62,750 bases of DNA, taken from Streptomyces adustus. Lineage in GTDB: Bacteria > Actinomycetota > Actinomycetes > Streptomycetales > Streptomycetaceae. The notes under the pieces were generated by a model that was given only the letters and a program-made list of their open reading frames with translations, had not been told where the DNA came from and did no database searches. Shown here in pieces: positions 27,567 through 35,245 of this stretch. Both the position numbers and the translations under genes were made by a program. How positions within the stretch are numbered: position 1 is the first letter of the stretch; every line of letters starts with the position of its first letter. Location of the stretch: positions 1-62,750 of the forward strand of contig NZ_VJZD01000026.1 of assembly GCF_009377175.1 (NCBI RefSeq). Direction: 5' to 3'.

Positions 27567-28874
27567 ATGGCTTTCAAGAACAACCCCAGCCGACGCCGCT
27601 TCATGGTCGGCACGGGCGCGGCGGTGGCCGCGGCGTTCAGCCCGATCGGCCCCGCCTCCGTGTTCACGCCGGCCCAGGCGAGCGCGGCCAACGGCCGGCT
27701 CATCCCCGCCGGCAAGCTGGGCACGATCACCTACAGCCAGCGCGACGTGCCCACCCGGGTCGGCATCGCGGCGAGCAGGTCGCTCGGTGTCGCCCCCACC
27801 ATGGGCTACCTGGGCGGCCCCAACTTCCCGAAGGACCCCACCGACCTGGGCCCGCTCGTGCCGCTGCCCGGCGGCTGGGTGGAACTGTTCGAGTTCCTCG
27901 CGAAGAGCGGCTTCAAGCAGATCGAGTTCGCCGGCTACGGCCAGAACGCCGCGAACCCCGGCGGCGACGTGCCCAACCCGGCCCCCGGCGGCGTCACCAC
28001 AGCGCAGTCGCGCGCGGCGTACCTGGCGTACGCGCGCACCCTGCGCGGCTTCCTCGACGCCTACGGCCTGGAAGCGATCGGCAACCACGGGTTCATCCCC
28101 AACACGTGGTACGGCCCGAACAGCTCCGGCGGCACCATGGCCGCGCAGGACTACGAGCGGCTTCAGACCGAGCTGGAGTTCGCGGCGATCCTGGGCACGC
28201 CCTTCATGGGCACCGGCAACGACCCGACGAACTCGGGCAACCGCAACATCGAGCCGTGGACCGTCGCCGGCGAGAAGTGGGAAGCGCTGAACACGATCAG
28301 CCGGCAGTGGGGCATCCGCCTCTACACCCACAACCACTCACCGGCGTACAACTTCCTCCAGGACGGTCCGATGGTCACCGTGACCCAGGACCGTGTGACC
28401 GGCAAGCCGATCGCGCCCACGCAGGTACGAGGCGAGTCGGGCAAGCGCCTCATGCAGCACTACCTCGACGTCACCGACCCGGCCCTGTGCGTCATCGAGA
28501 TGGACGTGTACTGGGCGCACGTCGCCCAGCACCAGTGGCGGTGGCGCTACGACTGGGAGGGCAACCGCGTCGAGGACATCTTCGACCCGGCCGCCCAGGT
28601 CGCCAAGCAGCCCCAGCGCTACCAGCTCTTCCACGCCAAGGACGGCGACGCCACCGGCGAGGCGCCCGGCGTCGGCAACGGCTACAACTTCATCCCGTTC
28701 GGGGACCCCCGCAGCGACATCGCCTACACCAGCTTCTACCAGGGCGTCGGCGCCAAGGGGCACTACAACTCGAACTACGAGCAGGACAACGCCCCGGGCG
28801 GCACCGCGGACCCGGGCCAGTCCCTGCGCTTCTCCAGGATCAGCGCGGCCGGCATGACAGCACTGCGCGGCTGA
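27567..28874 (+). CDS. Tat-exported TIM-barrel sugar isomerase/epimerase-like protein
   Basis: 435 residues. A twin-arginine leader (SRRRFMVGTGAAVAAAF) marks export in folded form. The rest is the xylose-isomerase-like TIM barrel: GWVELFEFLAKSGFKQIEFA, AYGLEAIGNHGFIPNTWYG, IRLYTHNHSPAYNF, CVIEMDVYWAHVA and RYQLFHAKDGD, in which the His, Glu, Asp and His residues normally bind a divalent metal. It follows the ThuA/dehydrogenase gene by 85 bases and precedes a nested hairpin terminator. Substrate unknown; an oxidised (keto) sugar produced by the upstream enzyme is a reasonable guess. AGAGAGACC precedes ATG 27567. Confidence 0.9.
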   Translation: MAFKNNPSRRRFMVGTGAAVAAAFSPIGPASVFTPAQASAANGRLIPAGKLGTITYSQRDVPTRVGIAASRSLGVAPTMGYLGGPNFPKDPTDLGPLVPLPGGWVELFEFLAKSGFKQIEFAGYGQNAANPGGDVPNPAPGGVTTAQSRAAYLAYARTLRGFLDAYGLEAIGNHGFIPNTWYGPNSSGGTMAAQDYERLQTELEFAAILGTPFMGTGNDPTNSGNRNIEPWTVAGEKWEALNTISRQWGIRLYTHNHSPAYNFLQDGPMVTVTQDRVTGKPIAPTQVRGESGKRLMQHYLDVTDPALCVIEMDVYWAHVAQHQWRWRYDWEGNRVEDIFDPAAQVAKQPQRYQLFHAKDGDATGEAPGVGNGYNFIPFGDPRSDIAYTSFYQGVGAKGHYNSNYEQDNAPGGTADPGQSLRFSRISAAGMTALRG

Positions 28875-28890
28875 CACCCGCCGGTACTCC

Positions 28891-28947
28891 GTCCCGCTCA
28901 CGTCGCGGCGGCCACGCAATCCGTGGCCGCCGCGGCGGGAGCGGGAC
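28891..28947. terminator. nested hairpin terminator
   Basis: An inner 12-bp stem, CGCGGCGGCCAC (28904-28915) with 28923-28934, sits inside an outer 9-bp stem, GTCCCGCTC (28891-28899) with 28939-28947. It follows the isomerase-like gene by 16 bases. From here to 29364 there is no gene; the last 100 bases are AT-richer and probably hold the ROK promoter, with a GCGCA-GCA-TGCGC palindrome at 29324-29336. Confidence 0.8.
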
Positions 28948-29364
28948 ACCCGTCGGCGAGGCATTTCGTATCGGAAGTTCCAGTGCTGTATTCCTCGAAC
29001 GGCGCATATATCGGCGTCGTAACCGCCAGACCGGTGCGCAGGCCAGTGATCCTTGTCCTTTCCGGGACCACTCCTGCTCGGTGATCCGCCGCTTGCGGCC
29101 CTGTCCGCCCGGATCATCGACTCCCTGAAGGCCCGCGCGGTTGAAGCGGTGCGGCCGTCATGCTCCGGCCGTGCCCGTGGAACCATCGCCCGGCACCCGC
29201 CCCCGAGTAGCCTCGACCACTCGCCACCAGGACATATACCCAGCCAAAAGGGAATCTGGAATTAGTCGCGCGACCGAAAAGTATAGAGCGCTCCAGATGA
29301 AAGTCACTATCGTGAAAGGTATGGCGCAGCATGCGCTGATAAGGACGCGTCAGAGGAGACCTCC

Positions 29365-30543
29365 GTGCGAAGCCCACAACCGCTGCATGCCGAGCTGCTG
29401 CGGCTGCTGCGCGACGAAGGCGCGTTGTCACGTGCCGAGCTGGGCGACCGACTCGAGGTATCGCGACGGCGTCTGCTCGCCGAACTGGAGCGTCTGATCG
29501 CGACGGGCTACGCCGCCGAAGCCGGAGTGGCCACGTCCCGAGGCGGCCGCCGCTCGACACTCGTCGAACTGAACCCTGATCTGCGCTTCGCCGCCATCGA
29601 CCTGGGCGTCACCTCGATCGACGTCGCGGTGACCAACGGCCGCCTGGAGCAGGTCGCGGCGTACCAGGAATCCGCCGACCTCCGCTCCGGGCCGCAGGCG
29701 ATCCTGCGCCGGGTCGACGAGCTGCTCGCCAAGGCCCGCGCCGAGGGGGCCTACGAGCAGCTCACCGCGGTCGGCATCGGGGTGCCCGGTCCCGTGAGCT
29801 TCCGTGACGGTGTACCGGTGTCGCCGCCGATCATGCCGGGCTGGGACCGCTTCCCTGTGCGCGAGTACCTCAGCCGTGAGCACGGCTGCCCGGCTGTCGT
29901 CGACAACGATGCGAACATCATGGCGGTGGGGGAGCGGCAGGCAGGCGCAGCGCACTCGGTCGACGACTTCCTGTTCGTCAAGATCGGAACCGGGATCGGG
30001 TGCGGCATCTATCAGGAGGGGAACGTCTACCGCGGGAAAGACGGCTGCGCCGGCGACATCGGGCACATCCAGGTCGACGCGCAGGGGCCGGTCTGTTCCT
30101 GCGGCAACGTCGGCTGCCTCGAGGCGTTGTTCAGCGGCGCCGCACTCGCCCGCGAGGCGACCGCGGCCGCCGGCTCGCGCCGGTCCCCGGTACTGGCCGA
30201 GCGGCTGACCGCCTCCGGCACGGTCACCGCCAAGGATGTGGCCGAGGGCGCTTCGGAGGGGGACGCTACGTGCATCCAGCTCATCCGCGAAGGCGGGCGC
30301 CACGTCGGCGGCGTCCTCGCAGGCCAGGTCAGCTTCGCCAACCCCTCGATGATCGTGATCGGCGGCGGGCTCGCCCAGCTCGGCCACATCCTGCTCGCCG
30401 AGATCCGCAGCGTCGTCTACCAGCGGTCGCTGCCGCTTGCGACCAGGAACCTGCCCGTTGTGCTGTCCGAGCTGGGACCGCGCGCCGGTGTGACCGGTGC
30501 CGCGGTGCTGGCCAGCGACCTCGCCTTCGAACAGGCGTCATGA
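29365..30543 (+). CDS. ROK family transcriptional regulator
   Basis: 392 residues. The first 75 form a winged helix (LSRAELGDRLEVSRRRLLAE, then GGRRSTLVELNPDL). The ROK sugar-kinase-like domain follows: FAAIDLGVTSIDVAVTNG, GIGVPGPVSF, VVDNDANIMA, GTGIGCGIY, and the zinc motif GPVCSCGNVGCLEALF. In this family the regulator releases DNA when it binds a sugar. GTG 29365 has AGAGGAGA upstream. Its position directly after the ThuA/dehydrogenase and isomerase genes makes it the probable regulator of that cluster, though its operator is not proven. Confidence 0.93.
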   Translation: MRSPQPLHAELLRLLRDEGALSRAELGDRLEVSRRRLLAELERLIATGYAAEAGVATSRGGRRSTLVELNPDLRFAAIDLGVTSIDVAVTNGRLEQVAAYQESADLRSGPQAILRRVDELLAKARAEGAYEQLTAVGIGVPGPVSFRDGVPVSPPIMPGWDRFPVREYLSREHGCPAVVDNDANIMAVGERQAGAAHSVDDFLFVKIGTGIGCGIYQEGNVYRGKDGCAGDIGHIQVDAQGPVCSCGNVGCLEALFSGAALAREATAAAGSRRSPVLAERLTASGTVTAKDVAEGASEGDATCIQLIREGGRHVGGVLAGQVSFANPSMIVIGGGLAQLGHILLAEIRSVVYQRSLPLATRNLPVVLSELGPRAGVTGAAVLASDLAFEQAS

Positions 30544-30657
30544 CGAACCACCGGTAGATACGGCTCGGCTCGTGCGGCGGTGGGCTGCTTCAGTTCGACC
30601 GGGCCGACCACCGCGAGTGTCACATGGCCGAGTGCGAGTGGCTGTGACCCTCGGCGG

Positions 30658-31179
30658 TCACGCGGTGGGATCCACGTTCCAGTCCGCCGGCAGGTCGCTG
30701 CCGCAGAAGACGCAGACGAAATCGTCCTCACGCACGATGTTGTGTTCCTGGCAGTCGGGACAGCGCCGGAAGACCACCTCGTGGGTGAAGCCGGAGGGCC
30801 GCGCGAGCGCTATGTCGTCCAGAGCACGGGCGACTTCCGACCAGGAGCTGAGGTCCGGGCAGTACCCGGTGGACTGGTTGCTGACCTCGCTCACAATCCA
30901 CCGGTCTGCCTCGCGCACAAAGCTGATCTCACCGGCACTCAGCACCATGTCACCGCCCGCACAGGCCACGTGCTCGCTTCGTCGCGGCGCCAGTCGAAGC
31001 ACACCGTCGATACCGACCACGAAGGTGAACGGTTCGGCCGGCTCCGTCGTCGATCGCCCGGCGATCCACCTTCCGAAGTCGGCCGCCGAGCTGATCCGGT
31101 ACCCGCTGCCACCAGGCCGGACCGCAGCCTTCAGCTCGACCGGTCCGACATATCTGTAACGCCGCCCCCGCGCATCCAC
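30658..31179 (-). CDS. hypothetical protein with C-terminal zinc ribbon
   Basis: About 173 residues. A central beta-rich domain carries VVGIDGVLRLAPRRSEHVAC and VREADRWIVSEVSNQSTGYC, followed by HEVVFRRCPDCQEHNI and DDFVCVFCGSDLP, a four-Cys zinc ribbon. I have the impression of a conserved actinobacterial family whose start is near (V/M)DARGRRYRYVGPVEL; hence GTG 31179 rather than the longer frame to 31251, which would overlap the next gene's end. Closely spaced (26 bases) after the L7/L12-like gene on the same strand, so probably cotranscribed. Confidence 0.7.
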   Translation of the reverse strand: MDARGRRYRYVGPVELKAAVRPGGSGYRISSAADFGRWIAGRSTTEPAEPFTFVVGIDGVLRLAPRRSEHVACAGGDMVLSAGEISFVREADRWIVSEVSNQSTGYCPDLSSWSEVARALDDIALARPSGFTHEVVFRRCPDCQEHNIVREDDFVCVFCGSDLPADWNVDPTA

Positions 31180-31205
31180 GGCAGTCAACCTAAAGCACGA
31201 GGCCC

Positions 31206-31583
31206 TCAGAGGGTGAGGCTGATGGGCCCGTAGGTGCCGCAGATCTCGCAATCACAGCTGGTCAGGGAGTTCGCCCGGCAGTGTGCGGCCGGCCAGTAGC
31301 GGGATGCGCAGGGGGCTGGGTCGAGCAGCGTCTCGTCGCGGGGCACTGTCCTGTCGCACCAGGTGCAGCGGACGGCTGTCGGCACACCGGTCTCCCGCAG
31401 TCGCCGGGCCGCGACGACGGCCGCGTCGAGCGGGACTTCCTCCAGAACCACCGCAGGGACGCTGCCCAGAACAAGCTTGCTCCGCCACAGACTCAGCCCG
31501 GTTACCACTCTGACCGCCCGCAGGGCTTGCTGCCCTCCGCTTCCTGATTCGGTCACCAGCACGGTGAACGCCGGCTCCTCCAC
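31206..31583 (-). CDS. small protein with ribosomal L7/L12 C-terminal-like domain and Cys cluster
   Basis: 125 residues. The first 70 match the alpha-beta fold of the L7/L12 C-terminal domain: FTVLVTESGSGGQQALRAVR, VVTGLSLWRSKLVLGSVPAV, VLEEVPLDAAVVAARRLRE. In true L7/L12 this domain recruits translation factors. The remaining part adds CTWCDRTVP and SCDCEICGTYG, a possible zinc-binding tail not found in ribosomal L7/L12. This is a stand-alone variant, not the ribosomal protein. It lies just upstream of the zinc-ribbon gene; a shared role is likely but unknown. Confidence 0.7.
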   Translation of the reverse strand: MEEPAFTVLVTESGSGGQQALRAVRVVTGLSLWRSKLVLGSVPAVVLEEVPLDAAVVAARRLRETGVPTAVRCTWCDRTVPRDETLLDPAPCASRYWPAAHCRANSLTSCDCEICGTYGPISLTL

Positions 31584-31970
31584 GGACTCGACTCCTTCGG
31601 CGACGGGGCAGCCGCCTTGAGTATGTCGACGCGGAGACCTTCAGCCCATCAGTTTTCAGTGTGCGGCCGGGATCCGGGCTGCCGTCCAGAGCCGCATGCC
31701 TGGCTGTCCCCGCGCGAGGTGCGGCACACGGTCGTCCGTCTGGTCTGTCGCGTTTCGCGGATGTGCTCACGGCTGCTCCGAGGTCTTCTGCCGGACTGTC
31801 GGACCAGCAGGTTTCGGTACAGCGAGCCTGCGCCTACCACGACTCGCCTCGCAGCCTTCGTAGCGACACGCCGGTGTCGAATGGCCGTGAGTGCCCAAAG
31901 ATCCACCAAAGGGCCTAATCGTAGGTCAATCTGCTGCTTATAGCGGTGATCTGACCGCGTGTCGGCTTCT

Positions 31971-32005
31971 GAGAGAGCCCGAAATACCCCGTTCGGAGCT
32001 CTCTC
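31971..32005 (+). promoter_or_regulatory. leader hairpin upstream of secreted Gly-rich protein
   Basis: GAGAGAGC (31971-31978) pairs with GCTCTCTC (31998-32005), with a further CGAA/TTCG pairing inside. It lies in the 516-base gap 31584-32099, about 95 bases before the Gly-rich secreted protein. Downstream of it the sequence turns AT-rich with CGATATGACCGATATGTCGA, probably the promoter. The rest of the gap contains no gene I can support. Confidence 0.4.
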
Positions 32006-32099
32006 GCCGATCTTTCGATATGACCGATATGTCGACTATCTGTAAGTTCATTCACGAGCCGACTGACGGGTCGGCATCCCTGAAACAGGAGACAGTGAC

Positions 32100-32759
32100 A
32101 TGAAGCTTCGTCCCAAGGCGGTCACCGCCGCTGTTACCGCCGCCGCGGCTCTGGCCGCGACCGGCATCACCTACGCCTCGGCCGCCTCCGCCCCGGCCTC
32201 CGAGGCAGCCGCGGCTTCCCAAGTGGCTGCGGTGGCTCCGGCCTCCCAGGCGGCCAAGGCTCCCCAGGCGGCCCCGGCGGCCCCGGCTCCCCAGGCGGCC
32301 CCCGCCGTCGCCGACCTGACCGAAGGCGGCAACGGAGGGAACGGCAACAACGGCGGAGGCGACGAGGGCGGCGACGACGGCGGCAGGGGAGGCAACGGAG
32401 GCGACAGGGGTGGCAACGGAGGCCGTGGAGGCAACGGAGGCCACGGCGGCGGGTACCGAGGGGAGGGCCGCATCTTCATCAACGAGCGGTCGTACTCCGC
32501 CTACCCCGGCGACTGCATCACCGTGGTCAGTGGCCTGGGTGCCTGGAGCCTGAACGTCCGCAACGAGTCCCGTAGGACGGTCGAGGTCTTCCGCGGTGCG
32601 GTCTGCGACAACGGCGCCCCCATCGCCACCGTCGGACCCTACAGCTCCAGCGACGGTGTGCACCCGGGCTGGTCGCGCGGCATCGAGGTCCACCACGGCG
32701 TCGTGGGCAGCTTCCGGGTGGTCAGGGGCTTCCGTGATGGAGGTCGCGGGGACTACTAG
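32100..32759 (+). CDS. secreted Ala/Gly-rich protein with conserved C-terminal domain
   Basis: 219 residues. The signal peptide (about 1-31) has a KLRPKAVTA start and ends near YASAASA. Residues 32-70 are Ala/Pro repeats with QAAP units, and 74-118 are Gly/Asn/Asp-rich (GGNGG, GGDDGGRGG). The last 95 residues form a compact domain, INERSYSAYPGDCITVVSGL then VEVFRGAVCDNGAPIATVGP, with two Cys that may pair. I recall similar C-terminal domains in Streptomyces secreted proteins of unknown function. AGGAGA precedes the ATG; a perfect terminator hairpin follows. Confidence 0.8.
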   Translation: MKLRPKAVTAAVTAAAALAATGITYASAASAPASEAAAASQVAAVAPASQAAKAPQAAPAAPAPQAAPAVADLTEGGNGGNGNNGGGDEGGDDGGRGGNGGDRGGNGGRGGNGGHGGGYRGEGRIFINERSYSAYPGDCITVVSGLGAWSLNVRNESRRTVEVFRGAVCDNGAPIATVGPYSSSDGVHPGWSRGIEVHHGVVGSFRVVRGFRDGGRGDY

Positions 32760-32843
32760 TCGACGACTGCTGACCGCATGATGTGGACCTCCGGCCCTCT
32801 GGAATGGGGCCGGGGTCCCAGCACCCACGATTGCGCGACAGCC

Positions 32844-32874
32844 ACGGCCCGCTCGCACGCCGCGAGCGGGCCGT
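32844..32874. terminator. 13-bp perfect hairpin terminator
   Basis: ACGGCCCGCTCGC (32844-32856) pairs with 32862-32874 around a five-base loop. It stands between the convergent secreted-protein gene and acetyltransferase gene and could serve both. Confidence 0.75.
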
Positions 32875-32965
32875 CGGCATGCGGCATCCAATGTCCCGCA
32901 AGGCCGGCACGCAGGCGCCGCCTGCCGGGTTCAGCCGTAGGCGACCACGGCGGACTCGCCGCCGG

Positions 32966-33517
32966 TCACCGGGCCGGGGCTCGCCACTCGGGAGCAAGGA
33001 CCGCCCACACCTGCTTGTCGTGGCGCACGCCCTGGTACGGCCATGCCTCGCGGCGCACCCCCTCCAGCGTCATGCCCAGTCGCCTGGCCACCGCCGAACT
33101 GCGGTCGTTGTCGGTCCGGCAGTGCCATTCGCCGCGGTGCAGCCCCCGGGTCGTGAACGCCCAGTCCAGCAGCACGCCGCACGCTTGCGTGATCAGACCC
33201 TGGCCCTCGGCGGACGGCTCCAGCCAGCAACCGACCTCACACGAGCCCGCGGCGGCATCGAAAACGGTGAACATCACCCCGCCGACCAGCAGCCCGTCCT
33301 GCCAGATGCCGTACAGGCGGGCACCGTCATCGGCCTGGCGTTCGGCGTACCGCTTCAGCGTGGCCCGCGCCCCGTCCACGTCGTCGGTGACGAACGCGGC
33401 CCCGACCCAGGGACGAATGTGCTCGCGGGCCCGGTCCATGTGGTCGGCGAACTCCTCGGCATGCCAGACCTCCAGCGGGCCGAGGCGAGCACCGTCGCCC
33501 AGCGACAGCGAGAACAT
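32966..33517 (-). CDS. GNAT acetyltransferase, RimJ/RimL type
   Basis: 183 residues. The pattern is that of ribosomal-protein-type acetyltransferases: LEVWHAEEFADHMDRAREHI near the start, EVGCWLEPSAEGQGLITQAC as the acetyl-CoA motif, and RTDNDRSSAVARRLGMTLEG. GGAGAG precedes ATG 33517. It is divergent from the TetR gene with 51 bases between, so the regulator probably controls it. Substrate unknown; members modify protein N termini or small amines including antibiotics. Confidence 0.92.
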   Translation of the reverse strand: MFSLSLGDGARLGPLEVWHAEEFADHMDRAREHIRPWVGAAFVTDDVDGARATLKRYAERQADDGARLYGIWQDGLLVGGVMFTVFDAAAGSCEVGCWLEPSAEGQGLITQACGVLLDWAFTTRGLHRGEWHCRTDNDRSSAVARRLGMTLEGVRREAWPYQGVRHDKQVWAVLAPEWRAPAR

Positions 33518-33568
33518 AGGACTCTCTCCATTTCCATAACAAGCGTTACGGCAATGTACCGTGGCAGC

Positions 33569-34159
33569 ATGCCACGCACCAAGGGAGATCACGAGGCGCG
33601 CCGACGCGACGTCTCCGCGGCGGTCTGGCAGGTCATGGCCACCCGCGGCTTCGCCGGTTTGACCCTGCGCGCGGTCGCCGCCGAACTCGGCGCCACCACG
33701 GGCCTGCTCACGCACTATTTCCCCACCAAGCAAGCCCTGGTGGAGTACGCCCTCGACCTGCTCGAACAGCGCACCGTCTCCCGCCCCCGCCGCCACACGG
33801 GCGAAGGTCTGGCCGCCTTCAGGGACGCGTTGCTGGACATCCTGCCGCTGACCCCCGAGGCCACCGACAGCAATCGCATCTGGGTCTCGTCCTGGGACAC
33901 CGCACTCTCCGACCCGGCCCTGAGCACGGACCACGCCCGCAAGTACGCGAAAGGCCGGGATCGGCTGATCGAGCGGGTGGCCGCAGCCCAGGAGCTCGGC
34001 GAACTGTCCCCCGGCAACCCCGCCCGGATCGCGGCCGGTGCTCAGGCCTTCGTCCTCGGCCTGGTGGTCCAGGCACTGTTCGACCCGGCGGTGTTCCCGC
34101 CCGCGCGGCAAGTCGAGCTCCTGGACGACTACCTGGCCGCCCTGACCGCCTCGCACTGA
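33569..34159 (+). CDS. TetR/AcrR family regulator
   Basis: About 196 residues. The helix-turn-helix reads WQVMATRGFAGLTLRAVAAE then GATTGLLTHYFPTKQALVEY, as in BetI/TetR-type repressors. The rest is helical, with WVSSWDTALSDPALSTDHAR. ATG 33569 is preferred; ATG 33554 is in frame. The divergent acetyltransferase is the presumed target. A TAAC-AAGC-GTTA inverted repeat at 33537-33548 in the shared promoter is a candidate site. A terminator hairpin follows at 34234. Confidence 0.9.
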   Translation: MPRTKGDHEARRRDVSAAVWQVMATRGFAGLTLRAVAAELGATTGLLTHYFPTKQALVEYALDLLEQRTVSRPRRHTGEGLAAFRDALLDILPLTPEATDSNRIWVSSWDTALSDPALSTDHARKYAKGRDRLIERVAAAQELGELSPGNPARIAAGAQAFVLGLVVQALFDPAVFPPARQVELLDDYLAALTASH

Positions 34160-34233
34160 TCAACGACGATCACCCGGCGCGGGCACGGAGGCCGGCCAGG
34201 GCTCGAGCCACTCCGCGAGGCTGCGGTGGAGAG

Positions 34234-34266
34234 CCGGGATGCTGCCCTCGACGGGCAGCATCCCGG
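34234..34266. terminator. 14-bp perfect hairpin, bidirectional terminator
   Basis: CCGGGATGCTGCCC (34234-34247) pairs with 34253-34266 around TCGAC. It separates the convergent TetR and alpha/beta-hydrolase genes. Confidence 0.75.
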
Positions 34267-34308
34267 TCGACACGGCCTACCGTCTGCCGGTGGCCCGACT
34301 GTCCGGCC

Positions 34309-35049
34309 TTACTTCAGGTGCCGGGCGAAGAACCCGGCCGCGTCCTCCCCCGCGAACTGCGGGACGCCGGTGTGCCCGCCCATATTGGCGTGCAGCGTCT
34401 TCTCCTTGGAGCCGAAGGCGTCGAACAGGTCCAGGGACGCCTGCCGGTCGTTGCCCTCGTCGTCCCATTGCAGCAGGACGTGCAGCGGAACGGTGACCTG
34501 GCGGGCCTCCTCGAACATGGTGCGAGGCACGAGACTCCCGGCGAAGAGGCCGGCGGCCACGACGCGGGGCTCGACGGCCGCAAGGCGGACGCCGATGGAG
34601 ATCACTCCGCCCGAGTAGCCGACCGGGCCGCCGACCTCGGGCAGCGACAGGACGGCGTCCAGGGTGGCCTGCCATTCCGGGACTGCCTTGTCGACGAGCG
34701 GGAGGACGAGGGCGTCGATGATCTCTTCGCCGACCGGCGTGCCGGCTTCCATCGCCCGGCGCAGGTCGGCGCGGGCCTGGTCGACGGCGGCCAGACGGGG
34801 CCGTTCACCACTGCCGGGGAGCTCGATGGTGGCCGCGGCGAAGCCGTCCGCCGCGGCGCGCTGGGCCCGGGCCACCAGCCGGGCATACATCCTGTTCAGT
34901 CCGAGCGGGGGGTGGCCGAGCAGGATCAGCGGCACCGGTGCGGACGTAGACGCGGATTCGGGCGTCCACAGGATGCCGGGGATCTCATCAAGGGTGAACT
35001 TGCGCTCGAGAACGCCGTCTTCGAGACGCTGTTCGGAAGTGAATTGCAT
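34309..35049 (-). CDS. alpha/beta-hydrolase, dienelactone-hydrolase-like
   Basis: 246 residues. The nucleophile elbow is GPVGYSGGVISIG (Ser in GYSGG). The oxyanion segment PLILLGHPPLGLNRM lies near residue 40, and the C-terminal catalytic His is in NMGGHTGVPQF. MQFTSEQRLEDGVLERKFTL at the start forms the edge strands. Cytoplasmic, no signal peptide. Substrates cannot be predicted; the family includes esterases and peptidases. The ATG at 35049 lacks an obvious strong ribosome-binding site. It is transcribed away from the TetR gene. Confidence 0.88.
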   Translation of the reverse strand: MQFTSEQRLEDGVLERKFTLDEIPGILWTPESASTSAPVPLILLGHPPLGLNRMYARLVARAQRAAADGFAAATIELPGSGERPRLAAVDQARADLRRAMEAGTPVGEEIIDALVLPLVDKAVPEWQATLDAVLSLPEVGGPVGYSGGVISIGVRLAAVEPRVVAAGLFAGSLVPRTMFEEARQVTVPLHVLLQWDDEGNDRQASLDLFDAFGSKEKTLHANMGGHTGVPQFAGEDAAGFFARHLK

Positions 35050-35177
35050 GGTCGTGCCTTTCGGGAGTGCACTGGAACGGCGCTCCCGGACGACGACCTA
35101 TCGCCCGACCGTGACCCCGGAGGAGAGCACCCATGTCGATACTGTGTTCACGGGTACCACCTCCTCGTTCTCTCGCA

Positions 35178-35204
35178 CGGCCTCCGCGAAAATAGCAGAG
35201 GCCG
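35178..35204 (-). terminator. possible terminator after the FG-GAP gene
   Basis: CGGCCTC (35178-35184) and GAGGCCG (35198-35204) flank a 13-base AT-containing loop, about 40 bases beyond the stop of the FG-GAP gene on the minus strand. Shorter than the other hairpins here; plausible but weak. Confidence 0.35.
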
Positions 35205-35245
35205 CCGTGGTTCATCAAACGGGTTCCTGCGTGGGTCCTGGCAGC

